Below the pieces are notes generated by a model. The model was not told the DNA's origin. It was given only the letters and a program-made list of their open reading frames with translations, and did not search any database. Source: JAUIIK01 sp963709995 (GTDB taxonomy: Bacteria; Chloroflexota; Chloroflexia; Thermomicrobiales; CFX8). Taken from it: a stretch of DNA of 64,000 nucleotides. The stretch is from assembly GCA_963709995.1 (NCBI GenBank), contig CAVPYN010000008.1:1-64000 (forward strand). Direction: 5' to 3'. Both the position numbers and the translations under genes were made by a program. Shown here piece by piece: positions 1-8,833 of this stretch (positions are counted from its first letter, which is position 1; every line of letters begins with the position of its first letter).

Positions 1-84
1 GTTGCCGCCGGATTGATTGAGGCTGAAGCGCTTCAGGAAGCTTCCAAAGCTGCCGAGGCGAAGGGCTTGATTGAGTCCAAGTAG
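1..84 (+). CDS. C-terminal end of an unidentified protein (partial)
   Basis: The frame starting at base 1 stays open to a TAG at 82-84 and gives an Ala/Glu/Lys-rich helical tail ending in KGLIESK. The start lies outside the window. The tail is too short and too low in complexity to assign a family. It is taken as coding because the frame is open to the edge and a long inverted repeat follows 15 bases after the stop. Confidence 0.45.
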   Translation, partial: VAAGLIEAEALQEASKAAEAKGLIESK

Positions 85-398
85 AAGTTTCGCTTTTGCG
101 TGATCCGTGGCAGCAACGGTGTGTAAATCGGCCGAGCTGGTCGAGCGCCGCTGCCACGGATCACTCTTCAGTGCCCGCTTGATGCTCAAATGCTCTAGCC
201 GAATCAGCCCCAAGACGACACAAATGATACGAAGTCAACATGCATAGTTCCCGGACTCCGTAGCGGCGACTCGGTGAGTCGCTCTTGCACATATGGGTCC
301 AACGTTTTAGGTCAATCAAGACGTAATCAGCGCGATTGCTTCTGAGAACATGATTTCGATGTCCCCCAGGCCGATGAGGCGGAACTTCGCATTCGGCG
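85..398. other. Intergenic region with two hairpins, no supported gene
   Basis: No reading frame here looks coding. The stretch holds the 15-bp inverted repeat at 100-164 and a smaller hairpin (7-bp arms 266-272 and 276-282, loop GGT). On the minus strand TTGACC about 16 bases before TATGTG near 290-315 is a weak promoter-like pair. Nothing else was recognised. Confidence 0.4.
100..164 (+). terminator. Long perfect inverted repeat, possible terminator
   Basis: Arms GTGATCCGTGGCAGC (100-114) and its exact reverse complement (150-164) enclose a 35-base loop. The position just after the stop at 84 suits a terminator or mRNA-stabilising stem. There is no T-run, and the loop is long for an intrinsic terminator, so the role is uncertain. 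Confidence 0.4.
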
Positions 399-776
399 CT
401 ATCCGATGCTTCCTAGTAATAGCAGACCCCAGGCGACAGCGCTCGCGCCACAAACAATCCAGAACTTCTTGCGAGTTGTCTTATGTCGAAACACGAGCAT
501 TCCGGCAAGCGCTCCGAACGCGCCGCCCGCCGCAGCGGTTACGAGCAGGCTCAGCTCTGGTACTCGCAATGCTCCCCGCTTGGCTTGCATCTTGTCGTAT
601 CCATAGAGGCCAAATGCGACCGGTGTCCAGGCCAGAACCCATGTCAGCAACACGCTCGCGCTGGCGGCGACCATGAGTAGTCCGAACAGAACCAGGGCAA
701 GCACCGCGGCCGTGGCGATGAAGCGTACTTGTAACGATGTGTGCCGCTCGGAATGAGAACCGCGCCTTGTTGCCAT
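399..776 (-). CDS. DUF1294 family small membrane protein
   Basis: About 125 residues from the ATG at 776. Two hydrophobic helices come first, then YGYDKMQAKRGALRVPE, a GGAFGALAGM turn and FRHKTTRKKF, followed by a last membrane helix. The order YxxDK, RxPE, GG and FRHKT is the DUF1294 signature; the function of that family is unknown. An upstream GTG at 836 keeps the frame open, but the ATG at 776 has an AAAGGA ribosome binding site about 8 bases ahead and is preferred. Confidence 0.75.
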   Translation of the reverse strand: MATRRGSHSERHTSLQVRFIATAAVLALVLFGLLMVAASASVLLTWVLAWTPVAFGLYGYDKMQAKRGALRVPELSLLVTAAAGGAFGALAGMLVFRHKTTRKKFWIVCGASAVAWGLLLLGSIG

Positions 777-979
777 CGGTAGTCCTTTAGTCAAGCTTCG
801 AGGGATTGCCTTATTCTGATCCAGCGGATCAAGCACGTGCGATACAGACGTTGCCCAGATCCGCGCCAGGAGACAGAATAGCGGCTTCCTGGCCAGCGCG
901 CCAGTCGTCGAATCGTGGCGGCGCTATGCCGCTAACAGAACCGGCGCAACGTCGAGGGTAGGGCGGACATCCAGAAGCA

Positions 980-1014
980 CGGGAATGTCGAACGTTCGCC
1001 GTTGGACGTTCCCG
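980..1014 (-). terminator. Hairpin downstream of the 1051-1722 gene
   Basis: CGGGAATGTC (980-989) pairs with GACGTTCCCG (1005-1014), ten pairs with one G-T wobble. It lies 36 bases past the stop of the minus-strand membrane gene. No clear T-run follows, so it is a putative terminator only. Confidence 0.35.
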
Positions 1015-1050
1015 TCGACGGATGAGTGGAGTAGACGTTAGTTCCCAGGT

Positions 1051-1722
1051 CTACTTCGAAACTGGTGACGGACGTACGCGGGCTCGAAACTGTGCAAACG
1101 CGAGCTCGATCCGGGTCAGCCCGGAAACCGCTCTGGTCCAGTCGAGGCGGAAGAGCAAGAGAACTCCGACCAGACTCAATAGCTGGACCGCGATCCCCAG
1201 CGGGCCGGCGACGGACATGCCTGCCAGGTTCTCGAGCGAGGACGTGGCGGTTGCGGCGACAAGCATCGTACCAAGATAGATTCCGAAGCGGGTGATGCCG
1301 AAGACGATCGCGCCGGGCACAAGCGGGAGATTGGCGAGCCCGGCGGCGGTGAAAAGTGTGCCTTTTGGAATCGGACCAACCGCGAATAGCGCCAGGTAAG
1401 TGAACCCGATTGATTTCCGCGACTTCAACGCTTCAACGGCTTTCTCAATGTTTTCTCGTCGCTTTTCAGGAATGAGGCGACTTCCAAATGCCCGCGAGAG
1501 CAGGCCAAGTGTCAGCTTGCCTAACGCTGCGCTCGCCGCGCCAACGAGCGCGAGGGGGAACAAGCCCATGCCCTCATTGATGTGAAAATAAGCGAGCAGC
1601 CCCATCGTTGGCGGTGCAAGAATCGGGGTAACGTTGAATGCGGCAGCGAGCACTGCCACTAAAAGCCATTCCAGCGCGCTTGACAATGCTTGATCCTTGC
1701 GAGACAGATTTCGGAAGACCAC
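1051..1722 (-). CDS. Polytopic membrane protein, possibly DedA/VTT-like
   Basis: 223 residues with about five hydrophobic segments: an N-terminal helix near 17-45, a pair near 52-78, and three from about 105 to 200. A central charged stretch (IPEKRRENIEKAVEALKSRK) lies between the second and third segments. The pattern of short re-entrant-like segments with GxxPxG (VGPIPKG) resembles small SNARE-associated/VTT membrane proteins, but no diagnostic motif was seen. It begins 54 bases after the 1777-4851 gene on the same strand and may be the last gene of that transcript. Confidence 0.6.
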   Translation of the reverse strand: MVFRNLSRKDQALSSALEWLLVAVLAAAFNVTPILAPPTMGLLAYFHINEGMGLFPLALVGAASAALGKLTLGLLSRAFGSRLIPEKRRENIEKAVEALKSRKSIGFTYLALFAVGPIPKGTLFTAAGLANLPLVPGAIVFGITRFGIYLGTMLVAATATSSLENLAGMSVAGPLGIAVQLLSLVGVLLLFRLDWTRAVSGLTRIELAFAQFRARVRPSPVSK

Positions 1723-1776
1723 CCCATAGAGGCCGCACTAGGGCTGTGTACGCCTCACATGTAGCTACAACCCTGC

Positions 1777-4700
1777 TCACACCTCTTTCGTCACGCTCGT
1801 CGCTCTGATCCAGTTGCGGAGCACATAGAAGACGTCGTTTGCAGTCTGAACTGGTTCAGTGGGTGGCTGCCATTCTGCGGGATGCAGGATGAAAGGCCGG
1901 GTTTGATAACCTCCCAGACCGCCGTGCGAGCCGAGAAGTTCTTCAAATGCTGGAACCTCGCCTGAGTCGGGATCGAGGGCGCTGTTCACCATGATGTCCG
2001 CGACATGCGGGAAGCTGTCGAGTCGCCGGAAGTGGTTTGCAGCCAGCGGTCCGTATGACGCGAGCGGATCTTCCTCTCCCTCGATCTGTCCATCCTGCAA
2101 TCGATGAGTTCCTTTGGCCCCAATCACGACTGCGCCCTGGTTCTCCGTTGAGACCATCAAACATCCGATGCCCGGATGGTTCAGCAGGCTATCAATCAGT
2201 TCTGGGTACTCCTGCTGAATCTGCTCACGGGTTGCCCGGCCAGGAATCTTGTTGAGATAGATCAGCCCGAGGTTCCCGGATGCCAGGACGACGATCTCCG
2301 TTGAGGGATCGAGGTCCTTCCCCCGGACGCTTTCGGGCCTCATGTCGACAGCATCATCCACCGTGCGGCGGCGCAGCAACTTCAGCATGAATTCACCAGA
2401 CCGTGTCCCGCTTCTGACCACGGCGGAAAGCATCGCATTGAATTGATTGAATCCCTCGTTCTCCCCATGGGCGCTCGAATCAATCTGCGCCTCGACGTTG
2501 CAAGAACGGCGCACAAGGGTCTCAAGTGTCTCGCCAAACCGTTGCAGGAATGTTGCGCCGCTGCTTTGTCCGTGGTCGGAAAGTACGACGAGATGCACTT
2601 GCTGTGCCGCGGCTGCACTGGCTCGCTCGATGGTCTGGATACGCTTGTCGATCTTCCTGAGCACTTTGAGGGCGTCGGAAGAAGATGGGCCGGCGTGGTG
2701 GGCAACGACATCGTAGCCAACGTACATCGTATAGGAGACTGGCACGGCCGCGTGCAAGTCCCGCAGCGTGATGGCCGTCTCCATGTCGCGAATCAGGATG
2801 GTCGATACGGCCCGTTCGGCGGTGTACGACCATCCTCGGTGTACGCGCGGCTCAACATTTCTGAGTCTCTGGGCCGTTCCTTCCCAGCGCTCGACGATCA
2901 CTTCTCTCACCATGAGCAGCAGTGTGCGAAACATGTTGGACGGTCCGAGGAAGTAGAAGTAGGTTGAGGACTGGGCCCGCGCAAACTCACGCGGTTTTGT
3001 TGTGATTGCGGCCATCGTCAGTGGCGCATCTTTTGCGCCACCGGTCACGAGGTTTCCGATGCTGCTGCCATCTGGATGGAGTAGTCCTGGAGACCGGCTC
3101 TGGAGCCTGGCATCCAACTCCGCTGCATCAGCTGGCTTGTTGGACACCATGAGGGTGTCGCGCTCTTTTTCGAACCAGCGGAAGGCCGGGATGTCGAAGT
3201 TGTCCCCGTAGAGGATTCCAGCCTGGCAAGCGGATGTTTGAGCCGGGAGGCCACAGTCGTATTCGAGAATCTGGTGTGATCCAGATTCAATCCAGCGTGC
3301 CAGCGTCGGTGCGTAGCCGTTCGCAATTGCCTCTTCGAGCACGGGAGCGCTGAGACCGTCGATCTCTAGCAGCAAGACCGTCGGATGGTTTGACGCACTC
3401 GCAGAGCGACTCTGGCGCGAGATTCTGCGGGCCACATATCTGTAGAACGAGTCGCTGTCATCCAGGTTGAATACGCCATCGACGACCACATTGACCAGCG
3501 TGAGCAGGAAACCGGTGGCGAGAGCTGCCCAGAAGCCTTCCACGCTGACGCCAGGGATAAGCCGTTCCGTAATCTGGAGCATCACCGCGTCGATATAGAG
3601 CACAAACAAGCCAGCAGTAAGTACCGTCAACGGCATCGCGATCCGCAAAATGAGCGGGCGCACAAAGGCATTGACCAGGCCCAATAGCGCCGCGAGGATG
3701 AAAGCCGGAGTGGCGTCGTCGAAGTGAACCCACCCGGTGAAATCGGCAATAAGCAGAAATCCGATGGCGTTGAAGAACCAGGTCGTCATCACCCGGAGAA
3801 CGAAGCGCGAGCGTGGAAGCGGTGCGATGGAAGATGATGGGGTTTCGGAAGACACCCTGACGTCTCCCGTCTCCTCCGGCATGGCTACGGATGTGAATAG
3901 GCTAACAAGCAATCCGCCTGAACCGAGGATGATCGCCACAAACGCGATCGGAATATCGACAAGCGGCAGAGTGACCACGAGTTGGAGCAACAGGATTCCA
4001 ACTACGGCTGACGCATACGGATTCATCTCGCGCGCTGTCAGGATGCCGATTGACCTGCCCAGCGCCACCTGTCCTATCAGGATGCCGGTGAGGATGTAAC
4101 CAATCAGCCAAATCGCCGGGACGGCAACAACGAGGAGCAGTATCCCGATCAGCACGGTTAGGAATGACGCGAGGAGCAAGGCTCCGGCGATCGGCAGTCC
4201 AATCGCCGCGCCTAAACCCGCCCCAAGCGTCAAGATTGGACGGTTTGAGATGACAGTAGCCAGTTTGTCAACCTGAGTGTGGGATATCTTCGCGATCAAG
4301 AGGCCAATGACCAGGCAGAGTGCTGTAAAGCTGTACCATGCTCGCGAGCCCAAACCGCTTTGTTTCAAGCCTAGATACGAGTCTAGAGTCTCTTCGCGGA
4401 TCTCGCCCAGAACCACTGATCCGGGCCCACGATCGAGTTCTGCATTCAAGAGGGCAATGTCACCACCGACCTCTGCATCCCCTGAGAGAACCAGCTGACC
4501 GTTCCAGAGATTAACGTCGCCCTCGACGGTCCCGCCCAGGGTTAGATCGCCATTGATGATCCAGATGGATGTTTCCACCGTCCCATCGATGACCGCGTTG
4601 CCATTGAGTACGATCACCCGATTGATTCGCTCGCCCGCCGGGATCGCTACTGACCCGTCGATCTTGATCAGCGTGGCGGAGTCGTCGTCGCCTTCCTTCT

Positions 4701-4851
4701 GGGCTGCCGCGCCAGTGGGCATGATCGTCAGACTAAGGATGATTGCCGCGAGAGCGAATCCAAACCGCATTGCTCGCCATCGAAGGCGGATATCCGTTCG
4801 GGTGCCGTATCCGGGCAAAAGCCGGTCGAGGATGGCGGGCTTCGTCGTCAT
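1777..4851 (-). CDS. Membrane phosphodiesterase/alkaline-phosphatase-superfamily protein with bactofilin-like N-terminus
   Basis: 1024 residues in three parts. A signal peptide (about 28-50; the Met at residue 28 is an alternative start) leads to a repetitive Gly/Asp/Val beta segment (60-155, NGNAVIDGTVE, INGDLTLGGTVEGDV) of polymer-forming/bactofilin type. A multi-helix membrane region follows (about 170-470) whose end resembles the four-helix mycobacterial-holin-like family (NAFVRPLILR). From about 490 to 1000 is an alkaline-phosphatase-superfamily domain: LLEIDGLSAP (metal Asp), LPAQTSACQAG (nucleophile Thr), GYDVVAHHAG, VVLSDHGQS and GSHGGLGG. This suggests a hydrolase of phosphodiester or phosphonate bonds facing outward. 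It is a paralogue of the next gene upstream, 53 bases away. The substrate is unknown. Confidence 0.75.
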   Translation of the reverse strand: MTTKPAILDRLLPGYGTRTDIRLRWRAMRFGFALAAIILSLTIMPTGAAAQKEGDDDSATLIKIDGSVAIPAGERINRVIVLNGNAVIDGTVETSIWIINGDLTLGGTVEGDVNLWNGQLVLSGDAEVGGDIALLNAELDRGPGSVVLGEIREETLDSYLGLKQSGLGSRAWYSFTALCLVIGLLIAKISHTQVDKLATVISNRPILTLGAGLGAAIGLPIAGALLLASFLTVLIGILLLVVAVPAIWLIGYILTGILIGQVALGRSIGILTAREMNPYASAVVGILLLQLVVTLPLVDIPIAFVAIILGSGGLLVSLFTSVAMPEETGDVRVSSETPSSSIAPLPRSRFVLRVMTTWFFNAIGFLLIADFTGWVHFDDATPAFILAALLGLVNAFVRPLILRIAMPLTVLTAGLFVLYIDAVMLQITERLIPGVSVEGFWAALATGFLLTLVNVVVDGVFNLDDSDSFYRYVARRISRQSRSASASNHPTVLLLEIDGLSAPVLEEAIANGYAPTLARWIESGSHQILEYDCGLPAQTSACQAGILYGDNFDIPAFRWFEKERDTLMVSNKPADAAELDARLQSRSPGLLHPDGSSIGNLVTGGAKDAPLTMAAITTKPREFARAQSSTYFYFLGPSNMFRTLLLMVREVIVERWEGTAQRLRNVEPRVHRGWSYTAERAVSTILIRDMETAITLRDLHAAVPVSYTMYVGYDVVAHHAGPSSSDALKVLRKIDKRIQTIERASAAAAQQVHLVVLSDHGQSSGATFLQRFGETLETLVRRSCNVEAQIDSSAHGENEGFNQFNAMLSAVVRSGTRSGEFMLKLLRRRTVDDAVDMRPESVRGKDLDPSTEIVVLASGNLGLIYLNKIPGRATREQIQQEYPELIDSLLNHPGIGCLMVSTENQGAVVIGAKGTHRLQDGQIEGEEDPLASYGPLAANHFRRLDSFPHVADIMVNSALDPDSGEVPAFEELLGSHGGLGGYQTRPFILHPAEWQPPTEPVQTANDVFYVLRNWIRATSVTKEV

Positions 4852-4904
4852 CAGGATCTCAACATGTCGATTCCATACTGTCAGGTAATGGGTGCATTTT
4901 CGGG

Positions 4905-6947
4905 TCAGTTGGGCGATGTGGACTGAACCCGGGCTTGTTCCACCCAGCCCTTGAGAACCTGGTGCAATGCGCCGGCCCCGACTATCGGTTCGGCGTCGCC
5001 CACGCCCAATTCAACCGGGTGCATCACAAATGGTTGAACCTGTGGTCCGCCGAGACCGCCGTGGCAACCAACGAGTTCTTCGAAGGCCGCGACTTCCCCC
5101 GTCTCCGGATCGAACATGCTCATCACCAGGATATCCGGGGCGTTGCTAAAACCGCTTTCCCGCTTCAAATGAAGGGCCGCATTAGGGCCGAACTTCGTGA
5201 GTGGGTCGTTTTCGACCGCATAGCCGTGATCCAGGTAGTACAGACCATCGGCTGCGATGACCATGTCGCCTTCTTCTTCCGACCGCACGACGACGAAGCT
5301 GATTCCTTCATGATTAACTAGACCCGGTAACAGTCGAGGATATTCGTTTGTTATCTGTTCGAATGTCATGCGTTGATCGTAGGCCGGGAATGAAATGAGG
5401 CCCAGGTTTCCTGAGGCAAGCACAACAGCCTGACTCGTCTGGAGATCGGTATCGGACAGTTCTGACTCCGGCTCCAGGTCAACTTCTCCGTCCTGCGTTC
5501 GGGATTGGAGTGTGCGCCGGACGAGGCCTGCCGTGCGGCTGTCATCTCGAATGGCTTCGGTCATTGCTGCGCTCAGTCCTCCGTACCCCTCGTCGGACGT
5601 GCCCAATTCAGAGACCTGGGCGTCAGCCCCAACCAGTTCGTTCGTGAGATCGCCCAGGGTCTGGCCATACCGCTGCAGGAAAGTCGCTCCCTGACTCTGT
5701 CCATGATCGGAAAGGAAGACGAGGTGATACGGGCGTGGCGCATGTTCGCGCACCGCTTCCACTCTGGCGATCAGTGTGTCCAGTAGCCGCAGGACCTTCA
5801 GGGAGTCGGTTCGATCGATTCCCGAATGATGGGCGACCTCATCGTAAGCGAACAAGGTGTAGTAGCCCGACGGCACACCCCGGAGCAGGTCGCTAATGAC
5901 CATAAAGGCGCTAGCTTCCAATAGGACAACGTTCGTGCCGCCACGCACGAACGCGTACTTGATTCCACGATGAACACGAGGCAGTACGTTCTTAGCTTTC
6001 TGCATGTTTGCTTGCCAAATTTCTCGGAAGACCTCGGCGATGAGCAGGCCGAACATCCGGGCAAGAGAGTAGGGATTTGCGAAGTAGGCGAAATAGCTTG
6101 TTGTTCCAGCTGATGACGGGTCGCCAATCTTGCTGAACGTTGCTAGGCAGTCAACAGCGCCACCAGAAAAAACATTCCAGCGACTTGCGCCATCTGGCGC
6201 GAGCAGGCCGTTCCCGGTCGACAGTTGGGTTTCGAGCTCTCGTGCCGTGTCCCGCTTGCTTGAGACCATCAGCTTGCCCCGATCCTTGTCATACCAGCGA
6301 AATGCGGGAATGCCTTCGTTGCTCCCGAGCAAGATCCCAGCTTGACTAGCCGAAGTTTGAGATGAAAGATCCGGTTCCCATCCGGTGATCGTATACCTGC
6401 CTTCGTCCAGCCATTGTTTGAGGGTCGGCATGTAACCTTCGCTCAGGGCTTTTCTGAGGATCGGGATCGCGAGACCGTCAATTTCCAGAAAGAATATGCC
6501 GGGGACATCGGACTTGGGAGTATTCCGATACTGTCGAACAAGTGGGCTAGTGACGAAACGATTGTAAGCAGCGTCGTCGTTCAAAGAGAAGATGGCTGCA
6601 GCAAAAGTGTTTACGAACGTCACAAGGACGGCTATCCACATTGCTGTCCAGAAGCTACTGATATTGACGCTGTCAGGCAGTACACGGTCGACAATCCACG
6701 CCGATACGAACACCATTAGCGCGGAAAGGGCAAACGAGATGATTGGAAACAATATCGGCACGGTGATGCTTGAAATTCGATAAATCACCGGCCAGCTAAC
6801 GCCAATGACGACGGTGGCGATCAGCCCCATGAGAACCGCGCCACCGAGTGAGTTGACGTCAAACCCTGGCAACAACCATGCAAGGATGACGAAAATGAGA
6901 CTCTGCGATATCGCCGTGCCAATGACCCACTTTACAAGGCGAATCAT
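4905..6947 (-). CDS. Membrane phosphodiesterase/alkaline-phosphatase-superfamily protein (paralogue)
   Basis: About 680 residues. Four N-terminal membrane helices (about 8-120) of the holin-like four-helix type precede a hydrolase domain with FFLEIDGLAIP, LSSQTSASQAG (Thr nucleophile), AYDEVAHHSG, LSDHGQSQ and GCHGGLGG. The metal- and nucleophile-carrying positions match those of the 1777-4851 protein, so both should be active. It lacks that protein's bactofilin-like region. The ATG at 6947 is chosen because GGAGG lies six bases ahead of it, whereas the ATG at 6953 abuts the GGAGG. It sits between a lipoprotein gene (18 bases upstream) and its paralogue, forming a likely operon. Confidence 0.78.
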   Translation of the reverse strand: MIRLVKWVIGTAISQSLIFVILAWLLPGFDVNSLGGAVLMGLIATVVIGVSWPVIYRISSITVPILFPIISFALSALMVFVSAWIVDRVLPDSVNISSFWTAMWIAVLVTFVNTFAAAIFSLNDDAAYNRFVTSPLVRQYRNTPKSDVPGIFFLEIDGLAIPILRKALSEGYMPTLKQWLDEGRYTITGWEPDLSSQTSASQAGILLGSNEGIPAFRWYDKDRGKLMVSSKRDTARELETQLSTGNGLLAPDGASRWNVFSGGAVDCLATFSKIGDPSSAGTTSYFAYFANPYSLARMFGLLIAEVFREIWQANMQKAKNVLPRVHRGIKYAFVRGGTNVVLLEASAFMVISDLLRGVPSGYYTLFAYDEVAHHSGIDRTDSLKVLRLLDTLIARVEAVREHAPRPYHLVFLSDHGQSQGATFLQRYGQTLGDLTNELVGADAQVSELGTSDEGYGGLSAAMTEAIRDDSRTAGLVRRTLQSRTQDGEVDLEPESELSDTDLQTSQAVVLASGNLGLISFPAYDQRMTFEQITNEYPRLLPGLVNHEGISFVVVRSEEEGDMVIAADGLYYLDHGYAVENDPLTKFGPNAALHLKRESGFSNAPDILVMSMFDPETGEVAAFEELVGCHGGLGGPQVQPFVMHPVELGVGDAEPIVGAGALHQVLKGWVEQARVQSTSPN

Positions 6948-6965
6948 CGCCATCCTCCAACGTTC

Positions 6966-7394
6966 CTAGGTCTTTGATTCGCAGTCGAGACTGGTGAAGA
7001 TCTGATCCCAGGATGTCCTGACCCCGTCGACGCCTTGCTGAATTGAATTGATGGCATCGGACAAGCTTGACGCATCAGGAATGTCCGTAATCGCAGTGAC
7101 GAGATTGTTGAAGGCATCCTGTAAATCGTTTATCTGAACGTCAGCCAGTTCTCGTCCGGACGAGAGAACGCTGTCCCAAGCATCTGACAGTTCACCTCGA
7201 ATGTCGCCCAGGTCATCGATCGTCGAAGTACTCGGGTTCTGCAAGGTTGAAACTAGATCGTCGATGACATTCTCGAAAGCGGCAAGATCTTCGCAGAACG
7301 CGGTTTCGGGGTCGGGATCGTCGTCACCGCCACACGCCGCCAGAACAAGACCGGAGAGCAGAAAGATCACGCCAATCCAGAGCGATATCTTCAC
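6966..7394 (-). CDS. Small secreted lipoprotein
   Basis: 142 residues with a GTG start preceded by GAAGGA. A short signal peptide ends in the lipobox LVLAAC, followed by an acidic GGDDDPDPE linker and a helical domain (AFENVIDDLVSTLQNP, INSIQQGVDGV) with two later Cys. No known domain was recognised. It is first in the operon with the two membrane phosphodiesterases and may act with them at the outer face of the membrane. Confidence 0.7.
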   Translation of the reverse strand: MKISLWIGVIFLLSGLVLAACGGDDDPDPETAFCEDLAAFENVIDDLVSTLQNPSTSTIDDLGDIRGELSDAWDSVLSSGRELADVQINDLQDAFNNLVTAITDIPDASSLSDAINSIQQGVDGVRTSWDQIFTSLDCESKT

Positions 7395-7744
7395 GCGGTT
7401 ACATTCCTTCCAGATGGGCGACGTATCCCGTCGTCCATGTACCGAATCCGACGACTGACGATACAGGTGAAACCTCTGATTGGCAACCTGTTGCTATCGA
7501 TAACTGCTGTGGGAAACCACAAGAAGGCGGACATCAATCGCCAATCACCCTGGATAACATCGTACGGTCTGACAACGCTCTTCCGTTCTGACCATCCACA
7601 AACGGGCGGAACCGGCGAGGTCAGCAGGCTTGAACGGAGAAGATGGCTTCGCGATGGCGCCGGCAGGATTCCGCAGCAACGCACACATTATCCGGGCATT
7701 GCGCCGTACAAAGCAGCGCAAGAATCGAATGTCATTTGCGTGGG
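7395..7744. other. Intergenic region upstream of the lipoprotein operon and downstream of tRNA-Thr
   Basis: Several open frames cross this stretch on both strands, but none has a recognisable protein, consistent start or ribosome binding site. It should hold the promoter of the minus-strand lipoprotein operon and the tRNA 3' flank; no consensus promoter was pinned down. Confidence 0.4.
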
Positions 7745-7816
7745 AGCCGACGATCAGATTTGAACTGATGACCTGCTGTTTACGAAACAGCTGCTCTACC
7801 ACTGAGCTACGTCGGC
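7745..7816 (-). tRNA. tRNA-Thr (CGU anticodon)
   Basis: The minus strand folds as a complete cloverleaf. The acceptor stem is GCCGACG/CGTCGGC, the D stem GCTC/GAGC, the anticodon stem GCTGT/ACAGC with loop TTCGTAA (anticodon CGT, reading ACG), the variable loop AGGTC, and the T arm ATCAG-TTCAAAT-CTGAT. The discriminator is U, and the following CCC shows that CCA is not encoded. It is the only tRNA gene seen in the window. Confidence 0.95.
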
Positions 7817-7980
7817 GAACTTCGGATGGTCTACAGGACCCATCAATTGGACGACGAATCGTACCATATCGCGTCCCGGATTGAAGGTGCGCCGCGCCCA
7901 TGATTGACCGGATTGAGAATTGCGGAATCCGGTGAGAATGATAGGCGGCTTTGTTATTTCTGTGTCGGCCGGCAACGACG

Positions 7981-8796
7981 TCAGTTGTTTGGATCAACTC
8001 CATCGGGTCCTGAACTTGCGTCCTGGAAACATCGCACAATATGCGCGCAAGCTTCGGTTGTCGAGTCGGTAAGAAGCATGAGATCGAGATCCTCTGGACT
8101 GATTCGACCTGACGCCGAGACATGGTCTCGCAGCCAGTCGAGCAAGCCGGACCAGTAGTCACTTCCGAACAGAACGATCGGGAAGTTGTGGACCTTGCCG
8201 GTCTGCACCAGGGTGAGTGTCTCGAACAACTCGTCGAGTGTTCCATACCCCCCTGGAAATATGACGAACGCCTCGGCATATTTCAGGAACATGACCTTGC
8301 GCACGAAGAAGTACCGGAAGTCCACTGAAATTTCGACGTATGGATTGGTTCCCTGCTCGAAGGGAAGCTCGATGTTGACGCCGACGGAGATGCCCCCACC
8401 CTCGACGGCGCCACGGTTGCCTGCCTCCATGATTCCCGGCCCGCCACCGGTGATAATGGAAAAGTCGTGGCCCACGAGTTCGCTGGCCAGCGAGCGGGCA
8501 GCCTGATACATCGGGTCATCTTCGGTGGTCCTGGCGCTCCCGAAAATCGTTACGGCGGGTGCAACGGCCTGCAACTCGTCGAAACCGGTCACAAACTCGC
8601 CCATGATTCGCAGCACGCGCCAGGGATCAGTGTGCAGAAAGTCGATTTCTGGTCCCCTGCCCCGCTGGAGCAGTGATTCATCTTCGGTTGGGAGACCAAG
8701 GCGGCTTCGCTGGTTAAGGGCAAGATTGGATGGCATGTCGTCCGATGGGACCCAATTTGGATGGCGGCGTGGAATACGGCGTTTTCTGTCAGTCAC
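7981..8796 (-). CDS. LOG-family (TIGR00730) Rossmann-fold nucleotide 5'-monophosphate phosphoribohydrolase-like protein
   Basis: About 270 residues. TIFGSAR opens the Rossmann fold, GGGPGIMEAGNRGA is the first LOG signature and PGGYGTLDE the second. This family cleaves nucleoside (cytokinin-type) 5'-monophosphates to base and ribose 5-phosphate. The frame is open to an ATG at 8820, but GTG at 8796 has GGAAGGG about nine bases ahead and is preferred. It lies directly downstream of the CBS-domain gene. Family assignment is firm, substrate is not. Confidence 0.85.
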   Translation of the reverse strand: MTDRKRRIPRRHPNWVPSDDMPSNLALNQRSRLGLPTEDESLLQRGRGPEIDFLHTDPWRVLRIMGEFVTGFDELQAVAPAVTIFGSARTTEDDPMYQAARSLASELVGHDFSIITGGGPGIMEAGNRGAVEGGGISVGVNIELPFEQGTNPYVEISVDFRYFFVRKVMFLKYAEAFVIFPGGYGTLDELFETLTLVQTGKVHNFPIVLFGSDYWSGLLDWLRDHVSASGRISPEDLDLMLLTDSTTEACAHIVRCFQDASSGPDGVDPNN

Positions 8797-8833
8797 GTCC
8801 CTGTACCCTTCCAGGCGCATATGATTGCGGGCG

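Noticed and set aside
7545..8279. Minus-strand frame across the tRNA gene
   Set aside because: It reads through a clear tRNA and into the LOG-family gene in another frame.
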